19,332 bases of DNA from Akkermansia muciniphila. Its GTDB lineage: Bacteria; Verrucomicrobiota; Verrucomicrobiia; Limisphaerales; SXTU01. Made by a program: the position numbers and the translations under genes. The DNA is taken from NCBI GenBank assembly GCA_945872195.1, contig CAMBZO010000007.1, positions 1-19,332 of the forward strand, in the 5' to 3' direction. Of the stretch, positions 1-9,300 are shown one piece after another. The stretch's first letter is position 1; each line of letters opens with the position of its first letter. The notes under the pieces were generated by a model. The model was given only the letters and a program-made list of their open reading frames with translations. It ran no database searches and was not told the origin of the DNA.

Positions 1-1323
1 GTCACGAAGCTGACCGATGCCGCCGCGAAGGCCGCGAGCGTCGCAGAGTTTCTCAAGTCCGACCTCGTCACCACCGCGTTGGCCGAGAAACAGACCTCGC
101 GCGCGACGCTCGACCGGTGGTTCGCGGAGTTCGAGCAGCCGGCAGATTGGCAGGGCGATGCGGTGAAAACCGCGCGCTTCAAGGCGATGGCGCGTGCGGA
201 GGCGGACTTGATTGGGCGGCGGCTGCTCGGGCGCGCGGCGGTGTTTGCCGAGATCCCCGCGCAACTGGCCGAGGCACAGGCGCAGGGAAACGCCGCGGCC
301 AACGCCCTCGCCGACGCCCGCGCGCGCGCGCTCGATGCGCTGCGGCTGAACATGAACAACCCGAACCCCGTGCTCGGCGCGGAGGTCGCCCTGGCCGGAC
401 GCCCGGTCGCGAACACGAACGCGTCGTGGGTTTTTCGGGACGGCGCGTTTTACTCGACCGGCGTGGGCACGATCGGACGCGAATGCAAACTGCCCACGAA
501 GGCTCGCATCGAGTTCGAGTTGGCGTGGAAGGGGCAGCCCAACATCCGCTTCTCGTTCTTCACGCGGAGCACGGACCACTATGACTACAACGACGGCTGG
601 CAGTTCTACACGTCCTCCAGCGGCTACATCTACTCCATGCGCCGCTCCGGCATGGGGGCCACCACTTCCATGAGCGCGCGCGTGCCGCAGATGCTTGCGA
701 AGAATTCCGTGCGCTTGACCTTCCTCGTCAACACGGAGACGGAAACCACCGTGCTTCTGGCGGACGGTGAGCGTGTCCACGAGTGGAAGAACCTTGGCAG
801 CCCCGGCAACGGCACAGGCATCGTCTTCCACACCTTCAACTCCAACTCGCGCATCCGCCTCAGCGACATCCGCATCGCGCCGTGGGACGGGCGCGAGCGG
901 GTCGCGGAACCGCTGGGCGCGCCGGGTGACGACCCGGACAAGCTCGTGGTGGTGCCGCCGGCGGACAGCGCGGTGGTCGAGTTTGCGAATCGTGACCGCG
1001 CCACCGGCACGCTGCACGGCATCCGCGACGGCAAGCTCACATTCGATCCGGCCGGCACAAAGCTGGAGATCCCCCTCACGCGCGCGGCGCTGATTGCCTT
1101 CCCCGTGAACGCCGCGCCCGCGCTGCCGAAGGGCGAGGGCGTGCAGGTCACGCTGCATCGCAACGAGCGCCTCACGCTGGCATTGGAGAAATGGGAGGCG
1201 GGGGAGATCATCGCCGTCAGCCCGGTCTTCGGGCGGCTGAAGCTCAAGCCGGAATCTGTCCGCGGGCTGCGCTTCAACCCGTCTGCGCCGCGTGGTCCAG
1301 TGGATGAATGGGGCGGGCTGTGA
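1..1323 (+). CDS. Secreted LamG-like / NGD-repeat protein, paralog 1 (5' partial)
   Basis: The frame is open from base 1, so the gene starts upstream; 440 residues are visible. No function is recognised. The first ~125 visible residues are Ala-rich and helical, unlike the two downstream paralogs. A concanavalin/LamG-like beta region follows (about residues 135-300), ending in the family signature IRIAPWDGR. Two C-terminal beta units then occur: one with NRDRATGTLHGIRDGKL (about 325-370) and one ending GLRFNP (about 381-425). These align by eye with the C-terminal units of the next two genes, so this is a diverged member of the same tandem family whose N-terminal pair of units is absent or lies beyond the window edge. 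The stop overlaps the next gene's likely ATG by 16 bases, suggesting one operon. A TTG at base 79 is the first start-like codon inside the window but is probably internal. Confidence 0.8.
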   Translation, partial: VTKLTDAAAKAASVAEFLKSDLVTTALAEKQTSRATLDRWFAEFEQPADWQGDAVKTARFKAMARAEADLIGRRLLGRAAVFAEIPAQLAEAQAQGNAAANALADARARALDALRLNMNNPNPVLGAEVALAGRPVANTNASWVFRDGAFYSTGVGTIGRECKLPTKARIEFELAWKGQPNIRFSFFTRSTDHYDYNDGWQFYTSSSGYIYSMRRSGMGATTSMSARVPQMLAKNSVRLTFLVNTETETTVLLADGERVHEWKNLGSPGNGTGIVFHTFNSNSRIRLSDIRIAPWDGRERVAEPLGAPGDDPDKLVVVPPADSAVVEFANRDRATGTLHGIRDGKLTFDPAGTKLEIPLTRAALIAFPVNAAPALPKGEGVQVTLHRNERLTLALEKWEAGEIIAVSPVFGRLKLKPESVRGLRFNPSAPRGPVDEWGGL

Positions 1324-2804
1324 GGGCTTCTACTCACGCGCGCGTGAACTGGATACTGAACACTAATTACTTCCTCCGCTGCGCGCTGTTCCTGACCGCT
1401 GCGCTCCCGCTCCACGCCCAGCCCGCCGGGGACATCTTCCAGTTCCTCGACGGCTCATCGTTGCACGGTGCGCTGGAGGCGATTGACCCGGCGAAGGGCA
1501 TCCGCTGGAAGCACCCGGCGTCCGTTGCGCCCATCGAGTTCTTGCCGCGCAACGCGCACCAGATTCGCTTCGCGCAGGTCGCGCGCGCGCCGGTGCAGTC
1601 CGGTGCGCACCACACTTGTCGCTTCCGCTTCATCAACGGCGACGAGTTGACCGGCAACCTTCTGTCCCTCGACTCAACGCACATCGAGCTGGAGACGTGG
1701 TTCGCCGGGAAGCTCCGCGCGCCGCGTGCCGGCGTGCAATCGCTCTCGTTCCTCGCGAAGGGTTTCGCCACGATTTACGACGGCACGGCTGACCTCGGCG
1801 GCTGGACCACCGGGCCGACGCCCACCGCGTGGCAGTCGCGCGACGGCGTGCTCACCGGCAGCGCGAACGCCTTCATGGGCCGCGACCTGAAACTGCCGCC
1901 GCAGTCGCGCGTCGAGTTTGAGGTCGGCACGGTGAGTGCGCTGAACCTCTACTTCAGCCTCTACACCGACGCGGTCGAGCGCTTCAACTTCGCGAGCAGC
2001 GGTTATCAGTTCAATCTCGGCCTCGGCTACGTGAACCTGATGCGCGGGCAGGGACAGTTCGGGATGCAGCACCTCGGTCAGGCACAGATTCCAGTCCCCC
2101 TTCCGGGCCGCAACCTGCGCGTCGAGATCCGCACAGACCTGCTGGCCGGCGCGCTCACGCTGCTCGTGGACGGGAACGTGATTCAGCAGTGGAACGACCC
2201 AAACGTGGCGAAGCCTGCCGTGCCGGTGGTGGACCCGAACCTTCCTCCGACAGTGGCCGATGCAGTGCGGGACGCGGCCCGTGCTCGCGGGCCGGCGCTG
2301 CCAGGCACGGGGCTTTCATTCTACATGCTGAACGGAGGGGTGCAGTTAAGCGCCATCAAGGTGTCTGCGTGGGACGGGCGGCCGATCGAGCCGGAGCTGG
2401 TGGCGACGAACTTCACGGGTCACCTCGTCCGCCTCGCGAACCATGATCGCGCGCTGGGCGAGGTGCGCGCGATCCGTGATGGCACGCTCACCTTGGGATC
2501 GGCCGCCGGAAGCTTGGACATACCGCTCACGCGCGTGACGCAGGTCATACTTGCGCCCACCACACAGCCCGCGACCAACCGTGCGGCGGGCGAGACGCAC
2601 GCGCGATTGAGCAGCGGTGAGACCGTCGCGCTCACGCAGCCGCGCTGGGACGGCCGCCAGCTCGCCGGCGTCAGCCCGCACTTCGGCCCGCTGCAGCTCG
2701 ACACGCGCTGGGTGCGGCTGCTGCGCTTCAACCCCGGCCGCGAACCGCTCGCGCCCGACCTCTTGTTCCCCGGCGCAGACCTGCAGCAATTCTTTGGGCG
2801 ATGA
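1308..2804 (+). CDS. Secreted LamG-like / NGD-repeat protein, paralog 2
   Basis: This encodes 498 residues from ATG 1308; a GTG at 1344 is a credible alternative that gives a tighter signal peptide. The hydrophobic segment (about residues 22-35) ends in LHAQ, a plausible signal-peptidase site, so export is likely. After it come two small beta units (about 43-88 and 105-148, the second with INGDELTGNLLSLD and LETWFAG), a LamG/concanavalin-like region (about 158-358, with RDLKLPPQSRVEFEV and VSAWDGR), and two more units (about 372-415 and 430-476, ending LLRFNPG). The architecture is therefore unit-unit-LamG-unit-unit. Similar NGD-x-L-x-G units are known at the N-terminus of DUF481 proteins; the function here is unknown, with carbohydrate or surface binding only a guess. 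The stop overlaps the next gene's ATG (ATGA), implying translational coupling. Confidence 0.88.
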   Translation: MGRAVRASTHARVNWILNTNYFLRCALFLTAALPLHAQPAGDIFQFLDGSSLHGALEAIDPAKGIRWKHPASVAPIEFLPRNAHQIRFAQVARAPVQSGAHHTCRFRFINGDELTGNLLSLDSTHIELETWFAGKLRAPRAGVQSLSFLAKGFATIYDGTADLGGWTTGPTPTAWQSRDGVLTGSANAFMGRDLKLPPQSRVEFEVGTVSALNLYFSLYTDAVERFNFASSGYQFNLGLGYVNLMRGQGQFGMQHLGQAQIPVPLPGRNLRVEIRTDLLAGALTLLVDGNVIQQWNDPNVAKPAVPVVDPNLPPTVADAVRDAARARGPALPGTGLSFYMLNGGVQLSAIKVSAWDGRPIEPELVATNFTGHLVRLANHDRALGEVRAIRDGTLTLGSAAGSLDIPLTRVTQVILAPTTQPATNRAAGETHARLSSGETVALTQPRWDGRQLAGVSPHFGPLQLDTRWVRLLRFNPGREPLAPDLLFPGADLQQFFGR

Positions 2805-2867
2805 GTGACGTGAACCAATCATGCGGTGGGGCGTTTGGCATTCGCCTGTCTCCACTCATCACTCATC
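2800..2867 (+). repeat. 9-bp inverted repeat around the paralog 3 start
   Basis: GATGAGTGA at 2800-2808 is the exact reverse complement of TCACTCATC at 2859-2867. The left arm contains the stop of paralog 2 and the start codon of paralog 3. CACTCATC also occurs as a near-adjacent direct repeat (2853-2860 and 2860-2867). It could sequester the start or be a remnant of a spacer repeat. Confidence 0.5.
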
Positions 2868-4219
2868 ACTACTTGCTTCTCGTCGCTGCGGCGCAGCTCG
2901 CGCTCTGCACGCCGCTCGCACACGCCTCCACTCCGCAAGCCCTCCTCTTCCGCAACGGGGATCTCCTCACCGGCCAGATCGAATCGCTCACGCCGACAAA
3001 CGGCCTGCGCTGGCGCCACGGGGATGCGGCGGCGGCGATTCAGTTTCAACAGGACGCGCTGGCGGAGATCCACCTCGGCTCACAGTCGCCGCCGCCCGTG
3101 ACCTCGCCGAGCTTCTGCTTCGTCCGGCTCACAAACGGCGACGAGCTTTCCGGCAATCTCAAGTTGCTCGACGAACAGCAGCTCGTGCTGGAGACGTGGT
3201 TTGCCGGCACGCTGACGGTGCCGCGTCCGCGCGTCGCCAGCATGCGCCCGGCGGGGCCGACGCCGCGCGCGGTCTTCGCGGGGCCGGACGGCCTAGAGGG
3301 CTGGACGATGGGCAAGCCGCTGGCGGGAAACATCAACCCCGGCCAGTGGCATTTCGTGAACGGAGCGTTCGTCGCCTCGCAGTCGGCATCCATCGCACGG
3401 GACGTGAAGCTGCCGCCGAGTTCGTCGCTGGAGTTCGATCTGGCCTGGCGCGGACAATTCCGCCACGCCGTCGCGCTTTACTCGGATTCGCTCCAGCCCG
3501 TGATGCTCGACTCGGCGGCGGAGCAGCCCGCGTTCGGTGACTTTTACAGTTTGCAGATGTTCCACTTCGGCGCGCAGCAGATGCAGGTGCAGCTCATGCA
3601 CGTGCGGCACAAGGAGGCGCGGCGCGAGCTGGGGCAGGCGATCTTCCCGATGCCCACAAACAACTCGGCGCACATCGCCATCCGGTCGAGCCGCGAGCTG
3701 AAGACAATCAACCTCTTCATCAACGGTGTGCTGGTGAAGCAATGGGCGGACCCGGACTTCGCCGCCGGCGGCACCGGCGTCCGGTTCGTGGCCCAGCCCA
3801 TCGGCGGGTCGGTCCGGCTCGCGAATCTGCGTGTGTTTGAATGGGACGGTCGGATGGCGGAGACGCTCGCGCCGCTCGTGCCGAACGTGAAGGTTGACGT
3901 GGGGCGTCTCGTGAACCGTGACTCGGTGGCCGGGCGGTTGGTGGGGTTGAAGGACGGCAAGCTGCGCTTCGCCGTCGCGGACAACTTCATGGAGATCCCG
4001 ATGGACCGGGTGGGACAGGTGGACTTTGCGACCGACCGTGCGCAGACAGCGCCCGTGCAGGCCGGGGACATCCGCGTGTTCTTCGCCGGTCGCGGGAGCC
4101 TGACGTTCACGCTCGAAAGCTGGACAGAGAAGAGCGTGCGGGCTAGCAGCGCGAACTTCGGGAAGGCGGAGTTCGTGCCCCGGGCGTTCAGCCGGATTGT
4201 ATTCCAACCGCAGCCGTGA
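2801..4219 (+). CDS. Secreted LamG-like / NGD-repeat protein, paralog 3
   Basis: This encodes 472 residues from the ATG that overlaps the previous stop. A hydrophobic stretch (about residues 24-40) followed by AHAS indicates a signal peptide. The order matches paralog 2: beta unit with FRNGDLLTGQIESL (47-92), unit with LTNGDELSGNLKLLD and LETWFAG (106-150), LamG-like region (160-355, with RDVKLPPSSSLEFDL and LRVFEWDGR), and two C-terminal units (368-412 and 424-470, ending RIVFQPQP). The first ~20 residues look like chance-coded spacer DNA rather than protein: the underlying DNA holds an inverted repeat and short direct repeats of CACTCATC, so the true start may be later, although the ATGA overlap favours this one. 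It is the last gene of the tandem; the convergent - strand gene ends 61 bases away and I see no clear terminator between them. Function unknown. Confidence 0.87.
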   Translation: MSDVNQSCGGAFGIRLSPLITHHYLLLVAAAQLALCTPLAHASTPQALLFRNGDLLTGQIESLTPTNGLRWRHGDAAAAIQFQQDALAEIHLGSQSPPPVTSPSFCFVRLTNGDELSGNLKLLDEQQLVLETWFAGTLTVPRPRVASMRPAGPTPRAVFAGPDGLEGWTMGKPLAGNINPGQWHFVNGAFVASQSASIARDVKLPPSSSLEFDLAWRGQFRHAVALYSDSLQPVMLDSAAEQPAFGDFYSLQMFHFGAQQMQVQLMHVRHKEARRELGQAIFPMPTNNSAHIAIRSSRELKTINLFINGVLVKQWADPDFAAGGTGVRFVAQPIGGSVRLANLRVFEWDGRMAETLAPLVPNVKVDVGRLVNRDSVAGRLVGLKDGKLRFAVADNFMEIPMDRVGQVDFATDRAQTAPVQAGDIRVFFAGRGSLTFTLESWTEKSVRASSANFGKAEFVPRAFSRIVFQPQP

Positions 4220-4280
4220 GGCAGCGTGGATGCTATCCGAACTCCGAAGCTGAAGGGGAGCCGGGGGGCAAGGGGACGGG

Positions 4281-5693
4281 CTACTTCGGCACCGCGTTGA
4301 TGTCGAACTCGTTCTTCCCACCGACGACGGCGCGGCCAGAGATGCGGCCGGGAGCCGCCGCGTTCTGCGATTGCTGGTAGTTCAAGACCTTCGCAGCGCT
4401 ACCGGAAAGGCTGTTGCTGAGGACGGTCTGTTCTGCTTTCTCCGCCACCTTCCGCTCCAAACGCACGCCCAGAGCCACGGGCTGCAACCCGGGCGTCGTC
4501 GGCGACGACTGCGCGGGCACAGCGGCCTGCCACTCGCCACGAAACTCCACGGACTGGTTGAGCTTGCGGTTCACGCCGTTGGCATAGAAGCGGTAGGAGG
4601 ACTGCGGGTCAGCGGACTGCGTCGGCTGCGCAAGCGAGTCCTTGCGTTCCTTCGCAGCGTCGAGCTTGGAAACCGCATTCGCGCGCACCTCCTCGACGGG
4701 CGCGCGCATCACCGTGCCCTCGTAAGTCGAGCCGTCGGCGTCCACGATACGCACGCGGTCGCCCGTGCGCTCGAAGGCAAAGTCCTGCATCACCTGCGGC
4801 ATCGGCGGCGAGTTGAAGTTCTTCCGATAGCGCGCTTGGTTGTCCAACTGAAGGAACTGCTGCCGCACCTGCGATGCTTCGGGAGCCGAATTTGCGCCAA
4901 ACAACTGCGCTGCGGAAGCGGTGGAGGGAGCCGACGCGGGGGGAATACCGGCGCCACCGGACGCGCCCGCCGCCGCCGCCAGATTCGCGCGTAGCGACTC
5001 ATCGCCCGCACTCCGCTTGAGCTTCATCACCTCGCCGGATTTCTTGTCCTCGGTCGCGGACAGCGCGTCGGCGACTTGCACGGCCTTGAGCGCCTTGGCG
5101 ATCTGCGTTGGTTGAGAGGCCTCCTTCTTCTCCACCAGCTTTCTGTCCAAGTCTCTGACCAGCGGCGGAGCGGATGCGGCGGCGGCTCCGCGCGGGTTGG
5201 CGGGCGGGGGGCTGGCGACGGGCGCGGTGGAAGTCTTGGCAAGCTCCTGCACCTTGTCCGCCGCCGGAGCGGACTGCTTCGCCCGCGCGGACTGCTCGCC
5301 CTCGGTCTGCTGCTTGGTCGCCGCGACGGTCGCTTGCGGCTTGGCTGTCTGAGGGTCGGAAACTTGCGATGGCGTGGACGCGAGTCGCGGGTCATTGCGC
5401 AGCACGGCCAGCACGAGCGTGAGGCACGCGCACATCGCGCCGCCCCAAATGATACGCTGCCGATACCGGGCAAAAAAACTCGGCTGCTGGTGGGACATCA
5501 CAAACGACCGCACGAAGTTCTTCGCCGCCTCCTCCGACGTGAGCAGTGGACGGCTGGCCGCGCGTGCGGCTTCGCCCTGGAGCATCTTGCGCGTGGCGGG
5601 ATGCAATTCCAGCGGCGCGCCAAGCTGCTCGCCCCGGCGCAGCTTATAGGCCAGCAGGTCCTTCTCGATGTCGCGTTGTGGCTCGGAGCTCAT
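4281..5693 (-). CDS. Membrane-anchored anti-sigma-like protein with extracytoplasmic sensor region
   Basis: This encodes 470 residues, starting at the ATG that overlaps the stop of the ECF sigma gene by four bases; the frame continues upstream but there it only shadows the sigma gene. The cytoplasmic N-terminus (1-79) has DIEKDLLAYKLRRGEQ, then LELHPATRKMLQGE, a pattern I associate with sigma partners in this phylum; the HxxxCxxC zinc anti-sigma motif is absent. One membrane helix lies at about 80-98. A long low-complexity Ala/Pro/Gln/Lys segment follows (100-290), and then a folded-looking C-terminal part with RVRIVDADGSTYEGTV (about 311-327), YANGVNRKLNQSVEFRGEW (about 364-384) and a final RISGRAVVGG element. 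The likely role is holding the sigma factor until an envelope signal arrives. Evidence for this is position, coupling and topology; no catalytic motif is seen. Confidence 0.8.
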   Translation of the reverse strand: MSSEPQRDIEKDLLAYKLRRGEQLGAPLELHPATRKMLQGEAARAASRPLLTSEEAAKNFVRSFVMSHQQPSFFARYRQRIIWGGAMCACLTLVLAVLRNDPRLASTPSQVSDPQTAKPQATVAATKQQTEGEQSARAKQSAPAADKVQELAKTSTAPVASPPPANPRGAAAASAPPLVRDLDRKLVEKKEASQPTQIAKALKAVQVADALSATEDKKSGEVMKLKRSAGDESLRANLAAAAGASGGAGIPPASAPSTASAAQLFGANSAPEASQVRQQFLQLDNQARYRKNFNSPPMPQVMQDFAFERTGDRVRIVDADGSTYEGTVMRAPVEEVRANAVSKLDAAKERKDSLAQPTQSADPQSSYRFYANGVNRKLNQSVEFRGEWQAAVPAQSSPTTPGLQPVALGVRLERKVAEKAEQTVLSNSLSGSAAKVLNYQQSQNAAAPGRISGRAVVGGKNEFDINAVPK

Positions 5694-6328
5694 GACGAAC
5701 TTGGGGTGTTGGACGGGGAAACCGCCGTTTCCCCCCGGGCAAAGATTGGCCGCGCGATTTCCTCCAGCTTGTCGAGGCACTTGCTGAGGCGCGAGCTGAC
5801 GGTTTTTTCGTTCAGCTTGAGCGACCGGCTGATCTCCTCGTAGCTCAGGTCGGCGAAGTAGCGAAGCTCGATGATCTCCTGGCACGGCCCGCCGAGTTGC
5901 CCCAACGCATGGCCGATGAGCAACGCGCGCTCCGCGTGCAGCAGCGCGCCGTCCGGCCCCGGCAGGTGACTCGGCACGTCGAGTGTCAGGCCCGTCTCTG
6001 GATCCTCCGCGTGCAGCGAGAGCGGCTGGCGTCCGCCGCCGCGCTTGGCCGCGCGCTGCTTCTCCAGGTAGTCGCGCGCCTTGTTGCCCGCGATGCGGAA
6101 GAGCCACGTCTGCAACTGGCAGTCGCCGTGGAAATTCGCGATGTGCTTGATGACGGAAAGAAACGTCTCCTGCGCAATCTCATCCGCGTCCTCCTGCGTG
6201 ATGACGGGCGAGAGCTGGAACACGTAGCGCCCAACCGCCGCGTAATGGAGATCGAAGAGTTCGTCCCACGCGCGCGCATCGCCGCGCCGACAGCGCGCGA
6301 CCAGCTCGGACTCAGTGGTGGAACTCAT
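5690..6328 (-). CDS. ECF-type RNA polymerase sigma factor (first pair)
   Basis: This encodes 212 residues from ATG 6328. Region 2 is clear (about residues 25-92), with the core-binding stretch DADEIAQETFLSVIKHI and TWLFRIAGNKARDYL around the -10 recognition helix. After a ~45-residue linker, region 4 (about 139-194) has IIELRYFADLSYEEIS followed by the helix-turn-helix LNEKTVSSRLSKCLDKLEE. Regions 1 and 3 are missing, as expected of ECF factors. The stop overlaps the anti-sigma-like gene by four bases. The gene begins 48 bases after the end of the giant esterase/glycosidase gene on the same strand, and I see no promoter-like element of its own, so transcription from upstream is plausible. There is no obvious Shine-Dalgarno sequence before the ATG. 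Confidence 0.94.
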   Translation of the reverse strand: MSSTTESELVARCRRGDARAWDELFDLHYAAVGRYVFQLSPVITQEDADEIAQETFLSVIKHIANFHGDCQLQTWLFRIAGNKARDYLEKQRAAKRGGGRQPLSLHAEDPETGLTLDVPSHLPGPDGALLHAERALLIGHALGQLGGPCQEIIELRYFADLSYEEISRSLKLNEKTVSSRLSKCLDKLEEIARPIFARGETAVSPSNTPSSS

Positions 6329-6376
6329 GCGCCGCCGAATCTACCAGAGGCCGCGCGGGCATGGCGAGTCCGACGC

Positions 6377-9300
6377 TCACCGCTCCAGCACGCGGTAGAA
6401 TCGGCGCGGGTGATTCGGCGCGTCGGCGTCGTCGAGGGTGAGCAGGCCGTTGGTCACGGTCAGCGGGAGGTTCAGTCGAGTCCAGTTCATGCCCACCAGA
6501 TTGGTGCTGACCCAGACCTCGAAGTTCGGCGCGTCGCCCAGCGTGAGCGCGCCCCCGTCGTGGTCATTGAACAGCAGCCGGAATCCGCCGTTGGCGACCG
6601 GCTGCGGAGGCAGGAGCCGCTGCATGTTGAGCACGCGCAACGTCGCCACGGTGCTGGTGCTGGTGCCCGCGGTGTTCGTCACCACCACGAAGTAACTGCC
6701 AGCCTGCGCGCGCGTGACGTTGGGCAATGAGAGCGCCGGGGCGGTCGCGCCCGGGAGGGCCACGTTGTTCCGCAGCCATTGGTAACTCAGGGACGGCGTG
6801 CCAGTGGCGCTCACGGTGAGGGTGAAGTTCGTCCCCGCCACCACCACCGCGCCCATCGGCTCCTGCGTGATGGTTGGTGCGACGTTCGCCGGGCCGCTGA
6901 CCAGCGGGGTCACGGCGGCGAAGCTGTCGCCAAAGCGCAGTTCGTCGAGGGAGCCGACGTTCAGGCCGTCGCCGGTGAAGTGGCCGTAGCCGAGGCCGGC
7001 GCGGAAGCGGACGTTGCGGAACGCGAGGTCGAGGTTCGCCGGCAACACGGCGGTGGCGCTTGGCGTGCTAGGAATTGCGCCGGTCAGCGGCGGGTTCACG
7101 TAGAGGTTCAGCGTGTCCTGCGAGCCGAAGCGCAGTTCCAGCACCAGCAGCGCAGTCTCGCCGGGCACGACGGGCACGGCGGTGGGCAGGTAAACCAGCG
7201 CGTTGGTGCCGAGGTCGCCGAAGGCCAGCGTCCAGCGGCGCGTGCCGTTGGTGATGGAGGAAGTCCCGAAGAAGCCCACGGCGGCGTTGAAGCGCCCGAA
7301 GCTGGTCAAGCCGGTCGCGTCGGCGAGCATGAGGCTGACGGGCGCGTTGTCGTCGGTGTCCTTGCGCAGCAACACGCTCATCCAGAGCGAGAGTCCGTCC
7401 TGGCCGATGGTCGGCGTTGGCGCGCCGAACTTCGCGAAACTGCCGAACGCGCCCACGTCAAGGTCCCGCCAGCTCATCTCGAAACCGCGGCCGCCGACCG
7501 CGTGGCCGGCCGTGGCGACGAGGTTGCTGCGCGCGGGCGGGTTGTTCGTGGCGAGCCGGTAGCCGGCGGTGTCGGTGGCGACGTTCACGTTTGGCACCTG
7601 CCACGGGGTCAGCCAGCCGGAGCCGGACGCCGCACCTTGCAAGGTGTGGAAGGTGTTTGTCAGCGGCACACTGAAATCATCGTGGGCCAGCCGCACGTTC
7701 TGCGGTTGGCGGAACATGAAGGTCACGCTGTTATCCACGATTTGGGCGGCGAGGCTGGGCGCGCCGTTGGTGCCGAGCACCGCGCCGGCGGGGAGATTCA
7801 GCGTGATGGTGCCGTTGTTCGTGGCACCGGTGACGATGATCTGGAAGCGCGTGCCGTCGCCGGGTGCCAGCGGCGTCACCGCCGCGAACTGGGCGCCCGC
7901 CGTGCCGCCGACCTGCACGGCGGCGGCGGTGAAGTTCGTGACCGGCATGTCGAAGTGGATGAGGAATCCCGCTGCCGGCACGTCGGTCGGATTGGGCTGG
8001 CCCAGTGCGCGGGCGATGGTCGGGGTCGGCGCGGCGGGCGGCGCGACGTTCGCGCCTTCGAAGACGTAGAGGTGGCTCGCGCTGGGCGGCAGGGTGAACG
8101 TGAAGTTCGCGCTGAAGCCGGCGACCGGCTCGGAGACGATGGCGACGTTGCGGCGGGCGAGGTTGTTGGTCTGCGGGTCGCCCTCGAGCTTGTGGCGCGT
8201 GACGCTCGTCACGCTCGTGAACGGCAGGCGCAGGGTCACGGGCGTCGCCTCGGTCACGCTGCGCGAGAGGACGAAGAGGGAGAATTTCGCGCCGTCGCGG
8301 AACGCATACGCGGCGACCTGCGGCGCGTGCTCGGTGGCGGGCAGCCCAAGCACGCCCGCCAGCGTCCGCGTGGGCGCGCGGTTGAGGTGCGTGGCGACCA
8401 TCGCGCCCGAGGCGAAGCGGTTGCGCAGTTCCATGCCCACCCACGTGGGGTGCGGGTGAAAGCCGCGTTCCAGCACCGCGTGCGAATTCCAGTAAGTGCC
8501 CTCGCCGAAGTGGAAGAAGCTCTGCGGGTCAATCCGGTTCGCGCTGCAATAGAGAAACGCATCGAGGTTCGCCGTGCCGGCGGCCAGCGACTTGCCGAAC
8601 GCCTCCGCGGCCGGCGGGGGCGTGATGCCGGGGCCGGGCAGGCTGTAGCCGGGGCCGCCTTCGTAGATGGCGAGTTCCACGGGGATGCCTTCCGCGTGCA
8701 ACGCCGCGCGCGTGTCCAGGTGGCGGTCAAGCATCGTCTTGAGGAAACCCGGCACGAAATCCACGTAAGTCTGGAAGCCAGCGGTGGTGATGTTCGTGCC
8801 GCCCGCCGCCAGGCCGAGTTCCCAGCCGCCGAGGTAGGTCGTCAGGTCCAGGAAATGCGCGGAGCGCGACGCGCGCGCGCCGGTCGCGCCGTAGCCGTTC
8901 GTGCCCGGGTTGGTGAACCAGCCGTTGTGGACGAAGCGCACCTTGTTGGAAATCGCCGGCCAATACGGGCTGCTCTTCGCCACCTGGATGAAATACTCCG
9001 TCTGCGCGCCGTAGGTGAGGGCGTCGTTGCTCCACGGCGCGAAGGACGGATTCCACGTCTCGTTGCCGCGCTCCAGGTAGAGCTGGTCGAAGTCGTCGGT
9101 CCACGGCTGCGGATGGCCCTGCGCCGCGCGGCGCGCCCCGTAGAAGGTGTTCGTCGGCCCCGCGAGATACTCGACCAGCCCGCGCCACTCAGCCTCGTTG
9201 AACGCGGCACCGATGATGAGCCACGGACGGGCGTTCACGTCGCGGCACAAAGGCAGGGCGTGCGGCAGGTTGAGCAGGTTCTCCGGGGCCCTTGGGCCGG

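Noticed and set aside
79..81. TTG as the start of paralog 1
   Set aside because: The frame is open to base 1 with coding-like composition, so the gene most likely begins upstream of the window.
3293..4321. - strand open frame opposite paralog 3
   Set aside because: The composition is dominated by Arg, His and Leu with no motifs; the + strand frame has conserved family features.
5694..6107. N-terminal extension of the anti-sigma-like protein at 4281-5693
   Set aside because: It overlaps the sigma gene in another frame and is Ala/Arg-rich shadow sequence; the ATGA overlap marks the true start.
6329..6376. Promoter in the 48-base gap before the first sigma gene
   Set aside because: GGTAGATTC near the ATG recalls part of a promoter box, but it is too close to the start codon and has no partner.
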